Shown: one piece after another, positions 8,251 to 14,384 of the stretch
Layout: every line of letters starts with the position of its first letter
Position numbering within the stretch: position 1 is the first letter of the stretch
IMG/VR virus record: IMGVR_UViG_3300046747_000030
Location: 1-23,626 of that record
DNA length: 23,626 nucleotides
Source of the DNA: a virus
Reading direction: 5' to 3' (one strand)
Position numbers and translations under genes: made by a program
The notes under the pieces: generated by a model
Told to the model about the DNA's origin: nothing
The model's database searches: none
Seen by the model: only the letters and a program-made list of their open reading frames with translations

Positions 8251-9114
8251 TCATGCTGGTTCTTCCATCCCTGGTAGGGACGGGGGTTTGGTGGGGAAAG
8301 TCGGCATCGGTGCCGGCTGCGTGCCGGGTGGCTGCGCCGGGTTGCCCTCGTAGACAGGCATCTTGGATTTGTCGCTGTCAGGCTGTGGCGTAAGCCACGG
8401 CATGAGCGGCTCGACCTTGTTCAGGCCGCCAGGGTTTCCATCATTGGGGCCCGGCGTGGGCTCCTGCGGGGCTCCCCCGGAGGGTGTGTAACCAGCCGCG
8501 AAGCGCGAGAAGTCCTGACCGTCATCAGCGCCCTTGTTGTCTTTCTTGTAACCGACGGCGAAGCGTGAGAAGTCCTGCATGGCGTTGTCGGGGTCGCCAC
8601 GCCCAGGCGGGCCGCCCTCGGGAGGCTCGCCGTACCGCCCTAACCGGCGGTCCATGTCGCCCAGTGTCTGATTGGTCAAATTACCGATCGTACCAGCGCG
8701 CGCGAAGTGCGGGTTGCCCTGCATCTCCAGCGGACTGAAAATCTGGTTGTTCGGGGTGTTTGGGTCGTATTTACCGGTCGCCATCTTGGAAGCGCGGTAG
8801 GGTCCGAAGTGGTGCCCCATGTAGAGTTCGGAATTGGTCGGCGTGCGCCCCATCCGCTGCGTCATGTCGTTGCGCAGCTCGTTTTCGTACTTGGCGAAGC
8901 CTGTCGACTGATGCGCGACGTCGCCGCCCTCTCGGATCCCGTACTGGTTCCGGAGAGCCCGTGTCATCTGATAGAGTCCGCGGATCGTGCCGGTACCGCC
9001 AGAGTTCGGATTGAAGTTCGATTCACGCGACGCAGTCGCTAGCGCGAAGGAAGGGTCCTGCCCAATCGACCGGTAGTAGTCGATGATCTGCTGGCGGACA
9101 TCATTAGTCGACAT
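8251..9114 (-). CDS. Lytic transglycosylase-like virion protein with repeated DFSRFA segment
   Basis: From ATG 9114 this is 287 residues. Residues about 10-110 have a soluble lytic transglycosylase character: SFALATASRESNFNP contains the likely catalytic Glu, and GLYQMTRALRNQYG matches the fold's second conserved stretch. Such enzymes cut peptidoglycan so that DNA can cross the cell wall during entry. The C-terminal third is Pro/Gly-rich and disordered and contains two copies of QDFSRFA[VA]GY about 22 residues apart. A start at 9147 is also open but adds a poor N-terminus (MRSARRSLKSA). No signal peptide is seen, consistent with virion delivery rather than export. The gene overlaps the upstream gene by 11 bases. 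Confidence 0.78.
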   Translation of the reverse strand: MSTNDVRQQIIDYYRSIGQDPSFALATASRESNFNPNSGGTGTIRGLYQMTRALRNQYGIREGGDVAHQSTGFAKYENELRNDMTQRMGRTPTNSELYMGHHFGPYRASKMATGKYDPNTPNNQIFSPLEMQGNPHFARAGTIGNLTNQTLGDMDRRLGRYGEPPEGGPPGRGDPDNAMQDFSRFAVGYKKDNKGADDGQDFSRFAAGYTPSGGAPQEPTPGPNDGNPGGLNKVEPLMPWLTPQPDSDKSKMPVYEGNPAQPPGTQPAPMPTFPTKPPSLPGMEEPA

Positions 9115-9391
9115 TGCCGACTTCAACGATCGTCGAGCGGACCTCATAGTCCTTCATGCGATGCTCCAGGAGCGCCACCGAAGCCAGAAGGTCCATTGTG
9201 TCGTCAGTGATCCACCCCCAACTATCGGTGTTGTCAACGGTCTGCGTAGCGTAAGCGAGACCATAGACGCTACCAGACTTGGCGCCTTCCAGGAGGCGCT
9301 CAAGCTCCTCGACCAGCCTCACGTTGGGCTGCTTTTCGAGCTTCTTGGTGTGATCGGTGACCCAGGGCATCGCCTTTACGTCACCGGCCAT
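9104..9391 (-). CDS. Unknown small phage protein
   Basis: A 95-residue protein with GAGG eight bases before the ATG. It reads VEELERLLEGAKSGSVYGLAYATQTVDNTDSWGW followed by DLLASVALLEHRM; the pattern LEGAKSGxxxGxAYA ... LLxxxALLxHR is one I recall from many unnamed small phage proteins. It looks like a compact alpha/beta domain with no catalytic motif. Function unknown. Confidence 0.78.
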   Translation of the reverse strand: MAGDVKAMPWVTDHTKKLEKQPNVRLVEELERLLEGAKSGSVYGLAYATQTVDNTDSWGWITDDTMDLLASVALLEHRMKDYEVRSTIVEVGNVD

Positions 9392-9392
9392 G

Positions 9393-9578
9393 TCACTTGC
9401 CTCGCCCGAAACCCTTCAAGGTCTCGGCCAGGTTGGCTTGCTTGCGAACCTTCGGGTTCGAACTCTTGGTCGCGGCCGCGATCTTGGCCGGGGGGATCTT
9501 CTGCCCCTCGGGCACGCCGAGGCTGCGGTGGAGGCCGCCCTTGTTCTTGACGGCGCCTGCAATCCAGTTCTTTGCCAT
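9393..9578 (-). CDS. Small basic conserved-type phage protein (KNWIAGAVK ... LKGF)
   Basis: A 61-residue protein with 14 Lys/Arg residues. The order KNWIAGAVKNKGGLHRSLGV, PEGQKIPPAKIAAA, NPKVRKQANLAETLKG is the pattern of a short uncharacterised family frequently seen near phage structural genes. It is probably a small helical nucleic-acid or protein binder. One base separates its end from the next gene's start region. Function unknown. Confidence 0.8.
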   Translation of the reverse strand: MAKNWIAGAVKNKGGLHRSLGVPEGQKIPPAKIAAATKSSNPKVRKQANLAETLKGFGRGK

Positions 9579-9579
9579 G

Positions 9580-9828
9580 TCAGTACACTCCCAACTTCTT
9601 GGATTTGCCCTTACCCTTGTCGCGGAAGCGCTGCGCGATCGGGGGCGGACCAGCCATCGGTGCCGACGGCGGACCTTCCATGTCGGCCGGGCTCTCCTCG
9701 AACGCGGCCGGTGTCATCTTGGCCTTGCGAGCCTGACGCATGTCCTGCGACTTCTCGGCCGCGGTATCCTCGGCCTCATACTGCTCACCAGCCATCTGCG
9801 GAAGATGGCCCTTCGTGAATTTCGCCAT
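9580..9828 (-). CDS. GEQY-motif small protein 3
   Basis: An 82-residue, mostly disordered protein with the motif AGEQYEAED at residues 13-21, followed by an Ala/Glu/Lys-rich helix and a Pro-rich, then Lys-rich tail (DKGKGKSKK). It is the last of three consecutive small genes with a shared GEQY-acidic motif. The ribosome binding site AACGGAG is encoded by the last codons of the upstream gene. No family recognised. Confidence 0.78.
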   Translation of the reverse strand: MAKFTKGHLPQMAGEQYEAEDTAAEKSQDMRQARKAKMTPAAFEESPADMEGPPSAPMAGPPPIAQRFRDKGKGKSKKLGVY

Positions 9829-9829
9829 G

Positions 9830-10063
9830 TCAGGCTCCGTTATTGTTGCTGTCGTTGTCGTACTGCTCGCCGGAGAGGCTCGGGAGCGATGGGGTAGCGG
9901 GGGCAGTGGACTTGGCAGGGCCGGCGAAATTCTTGATCTGGATCATCTTGGAATTCGCCTCGTCCTTCTCGTCCTGGCTCTGAGCAGCCGGCTTCGCCGA
10001 AGGATCTTTGTCGTTGTTGAGCTTGCTCGTCATGCCGCCCAAAAATGCGCCGATACCAGACAT
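9830..10063 (-). CDS. GEQY-motif small protein 2
   Basis: A 77-residue protein with a short hydrophobic Gly-rich N-terminus (MSGIGAFLGGMTSKL), a charged middle, and the motif LSGEQYDNDS at residues 63-72 close to the C-terminus. It shares LSGEQYD-x-D with the upstream gene although the codons differ. AACGGAG lies a few bases before the ATG, inside the upstream gene's terminal codons. Function unknown. Confidence 0.78.
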   Translation of the reverse strand: MSGIGAFLGGMTSKLNNDKDPSAKPAAQSQDEKDEANSKMIQIKNFAGPAKSTAPATPSLPSLSGEQYDNDSNNNGA

Positions 10064-10064
10064 C

Positions 10065-10307
10065 TCATTCTCCGTTATAACGTGGGCGCCATCGCCCCTG
10101 AACCGCCATGCGCGACCTCGTAGAAGCCACAGCCCTGGCTGTCTCAGCCTCAGTCGCTTCAGTCGGAGGTGGATCGCGCCGGTCCTCGATATTGTCGCTC
10201 ATCGGCATTTTCCCATATGGGTCGCCGTCGTACTGTTCACCTGAGAGCGCAATCTGATCAGGCGTCTTGTCACCCTTCTTTGGGCTCCTCGGTATCATGT
10301 CGGACAT
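10065..10307 (-). CDS. GEQY-motif small protein 1, first gene of the packaging operon
   Basis: I choose ATG 10307 because AAGGA lies seven bases upstream; the longer frame to 10436 would need a TTG start. The 80-residue product has a basic N-terminus (PRSPKKGDK), the motif LSGEQYDGDP at residues 21-30, an acidic middle and an Arg-rich C-terminus (GRWRPRYNGE). It is the first gene after a 207-base gap, so a promoter for the left-hand operon is expected just upstream. Function unknown. Confidence 0.78.
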   Translation of the reverse strand: MSDMIPRSPKKGDKTPDQIALSGEQYDGDPYGKMPMSDNIEDRRDPPPTEATEAETARAVASTRSRMAVQGRWRPRYNGE

Positions 10308-10514
10308 AGTGGGATCCTTATTGTGGGGGTTGATCACCTTGAACGGGCCGAAATGCACCGCGCGGAGCGCGATGGGGGCACCCCCGCAGGTCATCTTTCT
10401 GAACACCGAATCGTACCTGGAAACGTGGTTTGCCAACCCTTGATGCTATCGCGGGCCACCACCGTAGCGCTCCAGCACCCACTACCCGGCGGAGGATTGT
10501 GGGTGCCCCGTAAG
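10308..10514. other. Non-coding gap between accessory and packaging operons
   Basis: This gap holds no supported gene. It contains an 8-bp inverted repeat (annotated separately) next to the stop of the upstream gene, and a GGGGG/CCCCC hairpin near 10375-10387. On the minus strand a weak promoter-like pair can be read: TTGGCA around 10431-10436, then TACGAT after 15 bases. This is the logical place for a terminator of the upstream operon and a promoter for the packaging operon, but neither is clear from sequence alone. Confidence 0.5.
10475..10506. repeat. Inverted repeat GCACCCAC / GTGGGTGC
   Basis: Perfect 8-bp arms at 10475-10482 and 10499-10506 are separated by 16 bases. It begins nine bases beyond the stop of the DUF6378-like gene. 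There is no T-run after it on the minus strand, so it may be a weak terminator, an mRNA 3'-end stabiliser or a repressor site. Confidence 0.6.
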
Positions 10515-10832
10515 TCACGTCATAGAAATCGGAAACTGATCCATGTACTCACGGATCTCACCGGCGACTGCTGCGTAGCCGGCGCCGTCGATGTAGTCGT
10601 CATTGTTGGTGGTGCCGGTGAGTCGCCTGGCGACCTTCAGCAGCTCCATCATGTTGGCCACGTCCTCAGCATCGAGGCTGAATGGATCCTTGCCAGAGAC
10701 CTCGCGGGCCAGGATGTAGCCCGTCCAAACCGCCGCGATCGCCGCGTGGTTGGTGAATTTGTTGCCGTGTGACGCCTCCCGGTCTCCTTTAACCAGGCGC
10801 GCTGCTTCTGTAGCGATCTCATGAGCTTTCAT
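10515..10832 (-). CDS. DUF6378-like phage protein
   Basis: A 105-residue protein matching a phage family I know as DUF6378: ATEAARLVKGDREASHGNK, then NHAAIAAVWTGYIL, then ANMMELLKVARRLTG and DDYIDGAGYAAVAGEI. The conserved Asp, His and Asn residues and the helical layout suggest a MazG-like or other nucleotide-linked all-alpha fold, but the family's function is not established. The ATG overlaps the upstream SprT-like gene's stop by four bases. Confidence 0.82.
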   Translation of the reverse strand: MKAHEIATEAARLVKGDREASHGNKFTNHAAIAAVWTGYILAREVSGKDPFSLDAEDVANMMELLKVARRLTGTTNNDDYIDGAGYAAVAGEIREYMDQFPISMT

Positions 10833-11173
10833 ACGATTCGACTATCCCATCCGTGAAACGCACAGGCTTCGTCGTACAGCAATCTCCACGCGGGCCCGTG
10901 CGCGCCGCCTGGGAGATCGTGGATGTATTGGTGGAGGTGGCACATCTCGTGCCCAACCACCTGCATGATGCTGTCGGTGTGGCCATTGGCCACGCCCGAG
11001 ACCGCGATTGTGTGCTGCCCGTTGATCAGGCTGTACCAGCCCCTAACACCGGCCGAGCGGGTGACCTTGAAGCAGAGGTCATCTCCGTCTGGGAGGTTCC
11101 ACTTATTGAATGGCGGGGTCTCGCTCAGGAAATCGTACGCTGCCTGAAGAATGACAGGCGTGAGCGTGTACAT
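10829..11173 (-). CDS. SprT-like zinc metalloprotein
   Basis: The start at ATG 11173 overlaps the upstream stop by one base (TGATG), giving 114 residues; a longer frame upstream is a reading of the neighbouring gene. The motif GHEMCH (H75, E76, H79) is the HExxH zinc site, followed by HGPAWRLLYDEACAFHGWD, typical of SprT-like proteins. Eukaryotic Spartan relatives cut DNA-protein crosslinks; bacterial and phage members are poorly studied. A role in clearing proteins from phage DNA is possible but inferred. Confidence 0.82.
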   Translation of the reverse strand: MYTLTPVILQAAYDFLSETPPFNKWNLPDGDDLCFKVTRSAGVRGWYSLINGQHTIAVSGVANGHTDSIMQVVGHEMCHLHQYIHDLPGGAHGPAWRLLYDEACAFHGWDSRIV

Positions 11174-12297
11174 CACGCACCGTTCTTGACCCTCGGGAGC
11201 ATGCGCGGGCGCGCGTGCTTCGACCACCGGCCGGTACCGGCATAGAATGCCTTGTTGAAGTAGCGAATCAGCTCCGCCGAAAAGGATGTAATGGCGCCCG
11301 ACTTGGGATCCTGCTTCATCCGAATCAGCGTGCCGCCTACGTGGGCCTCCAGGCGTTTCTTGCGCATGAAGGGTGTCTGGTCCTGTTGGGTACCGGTCTG
11401 GGCGACCCACACGTTGCGGATCAATCCCGACCAGAGCTTGTGGTAGTGACCGTACAGTCCCACCGCCGGCTTTTCACCGCCTTCTAACGACTCAATGATT
11501 TTTTGTATCGAGTATGATGTCGCGTAGGCGGAGCCACCGCCGGGGTGGACCACTGCCATCGAGGCTTCCGCACCCGAGTTGGCATTTCGGAGGATCACAT
11601 GAGCTTCCATGAAGCCCAGGTTCTCCCATTCGTGACCAGCGTCTTGCATGACGCTTTCGTTGTATCGTCCGACGTCGATGCCCTCGCGCTGGACGTACCA
11701 GCCCTCGTGATCATCGCCCCAGACCGCATAGGTCTGGAGGCCAGTCGGATGCTCGCGCGCCAGGAGCTGGCACTGCGATTCGAGCCCGTGGGCATCGAGA
11801 TCGTAGCGATTGAAGGAAGCTTCCCCCTCAATCCAGTTACCGGTGTCAAAGTTGCATTGGGCCTCAGCCTCAATGAACTGTCGGTAGAGGTCGTGGCGAA
11901 CATCCCAGCGGGTGTATTTCGACCCAGCATGTAGGTCGCCAGCGGCCCCAAAGCAGAAGGTGTTGTCCTTCCGCGATGTAATGACGAGCGCCTCGTCAGC
12001 GGATGTATAAGCCGGCGGCGGCTTATAGATCGGCTCAGGAGGCGTGTAAAAGTCCCTCGCCTTGTACTTCTTCCAATCAGGTAGGAAGTGCTTTTTCCCG
12101 CCCTTCTTGTGCCTTTCCTCAGTGGCGATCCAACTATGGAGCGTCTGGGACGGCATATTCAGCGTCTTGGCAGCCTCGTGCGCGGCGCTGTTTGAGCGTA
12201 TGTTCGGCGATGGCGGCTCAAATCCACGTGAGAGTGCATCCTCCACCGCAGCCTTTCGGGCACGGCGGATCGTCTCCGACGTATCAGGAGTGCTCAT
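11173..12297 (-). CDS. HTH plus calcineurin-like metallophosphoesterase
   Basis: A 374-residue protein with GAGG five bases before the ATG. Residues about 35-62 (SAAHEAAKTLNMPSQTLHSW) look like a helix-turn-helix. The phosphoesterase domain follows: GDLH (120-123), TGNW (152-155), GDDHEG (194-199), a metal His at VVHPGG (H251) and GHYH (283-286). Compared with the textbook motif D-x-H / G-D / G-N-H-[ED] / H / G-H-x-H, the second motif has Asn for Asp and the third has Asp for Asn. I recall GDDHEGW in other phage homologues, so this may be a subfamily trait. Likely a phosphodiesterase or nuclease acting on DNA; substrate unknown. It lies directly downstream of the tRNA-Thr gene. Confidence 0.85.
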   Translation of the reverse strand: MSTPDTSETIRRARKAAVEDALSRGFEPPSPNIRSNSAAHEAAKTLNMPSQTLHSWIATEERHKKGGKKHFLPDWKKYKARDFYTPPEPIYKPPPAYTSADEALVITSRKDNTFCFGAAGDLHAGSKYTRWDVRHDLYRQFIEAEAQCNFDTGNWIEGEASFNRYDLDAHGLESQCQLLAREHPTGLQTYAVWGDDHEGWYVQREGIDVGRYNESVMQDAGHEWENLGFMEAHVILRNANSGAEASMAVVHPGGGSAYATSYSIQKIIESLEGGEKPAVGLYGHYHKLWSGLIRNVWVAQTGTQQDQTPFMRKKRLEAHVGGTLIRMKQDPKSGAITSFSAELIRYFNKAFYAGTGRWSKHARPRMLPRVKNGA

Positions 12298-12327
12298 TCA
12301 GTCCTCAGGGTTTTGGAATGGTAGAAT

Positions 12328-12403
12328 TGGAGCCTCGGGGCGATCTCGAATCGCCATCCTCCTGCTTACAAAGCAGGTGCTCGTCCTCTTGAGCTACCTC
12401 GGC
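12328..12403 (-). tRNA. tRNA-Thr (anticodon TGT)
   Basis: A 76-base tRNA on the minus strand with encoded CCA (12330-12328). The D stem is GCTC/GAGC, the anticodon stem CCTGC/GCAGG with loop TTTGTAA (anticodon TGT, reading ACA), and the T arm GGCGA-TTCGAGA-TCGCC. The acceptor stem is GCCGAGG against CCGAGGC, which leaves two adjacent mismatches: G4-A69 and A5-G68, a tandem 5'-GA-3'/3'-AG-5' pair that can form stable sheared G.A pairs. The discriminator base is T. Confidence 0.88.
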
Positions 12404-12404
12404 C

Positions 12405-12440
12405 AAAAAGAAAGGCCGCAGCGGTTGCCCGCGCGGCCTT
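12405..12440 (-). terminator. Intrinsic terminator between the two tRNA genes
   Basis: On the minus strand an 8-bp stem (AAGGCCGC pairing with GCGGCCTT, 12433-12440 with 12412-12419) is extended by an inner GCGG/CCGC stem closed by a GCAA tetraloop with one unpaired T. It is followed by TCTTTTT. This is a textbook rho-independent terminator. It lies after tRNA-Met and just before tRNA-Thr, so tRNA-Thr and the operon beyond depend on read-through or on antitermination. Confidence 0.82.
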
Positions 12441-12521
12441 CAAGTTCACAGCCCAAGGTCCGGGAGGAACGGGTGGACCTAACCCCCCTGTGCAAGAGGT
12501 TATTTTAGAGCCGTGTCGAAC
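12441..12521. other. Spacer between tRNA-Met and terminator
   Basis: No gene is supported here. It contains a 6-bp inverted repeat AGGTCC/GGACCT (12456-12461 and 12475-12480, 13-base loop) that may fold in the tRNA-Met precursor tail. Confidence 0.5.
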
Positions 12522-12596
12522 TGGAAGCGGAGGTGGGAATCGAACCCACTTCCTGCGCCTTATGAGGACGCCGAGCGCCCGGTGCTCTTCCCCGCA
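12522..12596 (-). tRNA. tRNA-Met (anticodon CAT), initiator-like
   Basis: A 75-base tRNA with encoded CCA. The stems are TGCGGGG/CTCCGCT (acceptor), GAGC/GCTC (D), GCGTC/GGCGC around loop CTCATAA, and GTGGG-TTCGATT-CCCAC (T arm). Two marks of bacterial initiators are present: no Watson-Crick pair at 1-72 (here T and T) and a purine-pyrimidine pair at 11-24 (A-T). The third mark, three G-C pairs beside the anticodon loop, is absent (it has a T-G pair). The D loop is short, at seven bases. It could also be an elongator or a degenerate phage initiator. Confidence 0.85.
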
Positions 12597-12813
12597 TCAA
12601 ATAGAATCCTGTTTCCAGGATAGTGATTGTTTTCCGAGTACCATAGTGTGTGTCATTTGTCAAGTGAAATCTTTGCTTAGTCTCAAGAGGTTAACAGCCG
12701 TTAAGGTATTAGGTGGGCGGAGCCAAGGTCCGGTCCTACTGCTCATTCCGCGACAAGCGCTTATTACTCGACAGATTATTCCCACCGAACGGGTCCCCTG
12801 TCGATCGTCCACC
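12597..12813. other. Intergenic leader of tRNA-Met
   Basis: No protein gene is supported in this 217-base stretch. It contains a promoter candidate (12635-12663) and a short perfect hairpin at 12606-12621, read on the minus strand as ATCCTG, loop GAAA, CAGGAT. The hairpin sits ten bases before the tRNA-Met 5' end and could guide processing. Confidence 0.55.
12635..12663 (-). promoter_or_regulatory. Promoter candidate upstream of tRNA-Met
   Basis: On the minus strand a perfect -35 box TTGACA (12663-12658) is followed after 17 bases by TACTCG (12640-12635). The -10 box is poor, matching only the TA start. The spacing and the location 39 bases before the tRNA support it. It shares TTGACA-17-TAC with the candidate at 13363-13391. 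Confidence 0.4.
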
Positions 12814-13233
12814 TCAACTTTTATGACAACCAACCCACCACTCCGGCTTCATGGGACTGGCATCATCAATGATCTGGTACCTGGACTGCGTCTCCCTCCA
12901 GGTGTTGATCACCCGGATGAGCTTGCGGCGCAGATCCTTTTGACCCGTCGTCTCCAGCACGTGCGCGATGAAACTCAGGAGTTGATCGGCAGTCCGGCAC
13001 ACCCTATTGACACCCGAGAATGCCATGTTCCTGATCGCAAGTGTCGGGTGCATCGCCCCGATCGAGAGTGCCAGGATAGCACGCTGGTTTGTCTTGTTGG
13101 ACATCCCACCGATCACCATAAGGGTCCTGTCCGAATCGTCTTCCCAACATCGTCGCACGAGATCGTTGGTAGTCGAGTCAGCCCCGAAACTCAGGAACCT
13201 CTCCAGACGCTGCCACTGATCGAGTTGTTTCAT
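12814..13233 (-). CDS. Unknown protein, 139 aa
   Basis: A helical-looking protein with no family I recognise. It contains LDQWQRLERFLSFGADSTTN, a small hydrophobic segment TLMVIGGMSN, and a basic C-terminal third (TTGQKDLRRKLIRVINTWRE). No good ribosome binding site precedes the ATG at 13233. The frame stays open about 110 bases further upstream without an ATG, GTG or TTG codon, so a rare start or leader-coupled initiation is possible. A promoter candidate lies about 130 bases upstream. Confidence 0.6.
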   Translation of the reverse strand: MKQLDQWQRLERFLSFGADSTTNDLVRRCWEDDSDRTLMVIGGMSNKTNQRAILALSIGAMHPTLAIRNMAFSGVNRVCRTADQLLSFIAHVLETTGQKDLRRKLIRVINTWRETQSRYQIIDDASPMKPEWWVGCHKS

Positions 13234-13397
13234 GAGGACTTTGATGGTGGTGAGAGGTCGCCGGGGTACGAGACACCCAGGTTGAAGATCGTCGGGCAGA
13301 ATCCCCTCAATTTGGATGGATCGGGTTCCGTCGACCTCTCACTCCACAAGGGGAGCGTCCGTTATGTAAAGGAGGCATCTTCCAGTGTCAACCCGAC
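13234..13397. other. Leader region between exonuclease gene and the 139-aa gene
   Basis: No separate gene is supported. It carries the promoter candidate at 13363-13391 and an untranslated leader of about 120 bases. Confidence 0.45.
13363..13391 (-). promoter_or_regulatory. Promoter candidate with perfect TTGACA
   Basis: On the minus strand TTGACA (13391-13386) is followed after exactly 17 bases by TACATA (13368-13363). It begins only seven bases past the exonuclease stop and points toward the 139-residue gene and tRNA-Met. The -10 box matches the consensus at three of six positions. Confidence 0.5.
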
Positions 13398-14144
13398 CTA
13401 GACTTCTTTCCCGCCTTTTCGAAAATAGACCTGCGGTTCCGGAAGCTTCCCGTTCATGAGCATCCATGATGCCACCGCGAGACAGGCCGTAGCATCATTG
13501 TCGGCACTATGCGCCAGCGAGGCGCGCGCGGCGCCGCTCACGAACTCATACGCTTGGTTGAGCGTCGGCCACTTCCACTTGCCCCTACTCCCGGCAAGCT
13601 GGCAGTGCTCAGTCATGCCGCGCATGGTGCAGATCGTCTTGGTCAGCATGAAGCGATCATCGCCTCCGGCGCGCCGCAGCTCGCCACGCATGATCTTGCC
13701 GTCATACTGCGCATTGTGGGCAATCATGACCACACCGGCGTCGATTATCTCAACGTAGCGAGCAAGCACACCGGCGAGCGGGACACCTTCCCTTTCCAGG
13801 CGTTCAGTGGTGAGACCATTGACGGCCGTCGCGCCTGGAGTCACCTCCCAACCATCCGGCTTGATCAGATAGTTCTCGTAGCCGAGCGGCTCAAGATTCT
13901 TGTCACACAGAATGATCGATAGCTCGGCAAGGTGTGGCTGATCGGGGTGATCGGCCGGGAGGGCGAAGTTGGCGAGACCGGAAGTCTCGGTGTCAATCAC
14001 AATGTAGGTGAGCCCCGGAGGGAGCGCCCGGGTTGGATCCCGCGCTCCCTCCCCAAGATCCCCATGGGGCTCTCGGCTAACGCTCAGCTCGTCGGCATCG
14101 TGTTCCCGTCTTTCGTCGGGCTGCCCCTGTACTTCTTGTCCCAT
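13398..14144 (-). CDS. DEDDh-family 3'-5' exonuclease (DnaQ-like)
   Basis: A 248-residue protein with the exonuclease motifs in order: VIDTETSG (D51, E53), IAHNAQYD (D148) and HSADNDATACLA (H212, D217), the DEDDh set that binds two metals and removes nucleotides from 3' ends. It could proofread, process DNA ends or degrade RNA. The first 45 residues are polar and unlike the family, and they overlap the upstream gene by 61 bases in another frame. GGAG eight bases before ATG 14144 supports this start, but a GTG within the first motif or another internal start cannot be excluded. Confidence 0.88.
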   Translation of the reverse strand: MGQEVQGQPDERREHDADELSVSREPHGDLGEGARDPTRALPPGLTYIVIDTETSGLANFALPADHPDQPHLAELSIILCDKNLEPLGYENYLIKPDGWEVTPGATAVNGLTTERLEREGVPLAGVLARYVEIIDAGVVMIAHNAQYDGKIMRGELRRAGGDDRFMLTKTICTMRGMTEHCQLAGSRGKWKWPTLNQAYEFVSGAARASLAHSADNDATACLAVASWMLMNGKLPEPQVYFRKGGKEV

Positions 14145-14383
14145 CGGAGTATCTCCGTAGCAATCTTGTCGTCATCTGACAAGAAGTTAAGATTCCTATT
14201 TCGCATCTCGCGCACGATATTGACGCATGACCACTTGAAGGAACACCATTCACCGACGACTATCTTGGATCTTGGACCAAGTTCATCAAACGCCTGATAC
14301 TCTTCGTCGCAGGTGACGCCAGCATCATCGCCCTCAACTTCGCCGGGCTCACCAAACATCTTTGGAAGCCAGGTCTTGAGCAC
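14084..14383 (-). CDS. Unknown small phage protein, 99 aa
   Basis: An acidic N-terminal half (EPGEVEGDDAGVTCDEEYQA) leads to a Trp/Cys-containing segment (VVGEWCSFKWSCVNIVREM) and a basic helix. Cys at about positions 25, 47 and 52 could bind metal, but no clear finger is present. It ends 61 bases inside the exonuclease reading frame. Function unknown. Confidence 0.65.
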   Translation of the reverse strand: MLKTWLPKMFGEPGEVEGDDAGVTCDEEYQAFDELGPRSKIVVGEWCSFKWSCVNIVREMRNRNLNFLSDDDKIATEILRWDKKYRGSPTKDGNTMPTS

Positions 14384-14384
14384 G

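Noticed and set aside
10318-10518. A 66-codon minus-strand frame in the 10.4 kb gap
   Set aside because: No ribosome binding site, odd composition, and it covers hairpins typical of a control region.
12441-12521. An extra tRNA between tRNA-Met and the terminator
   Set aside because: Only a 6-bp hairpin is found; no cloverleaf can be drawn.
12490-13401. A 303-codon plus-strand open frame
   Set aside because: It runs through the tRNA-Met gene and opposite the promoter and the 139-residue gene; the product looks like translated non-coding DNA.
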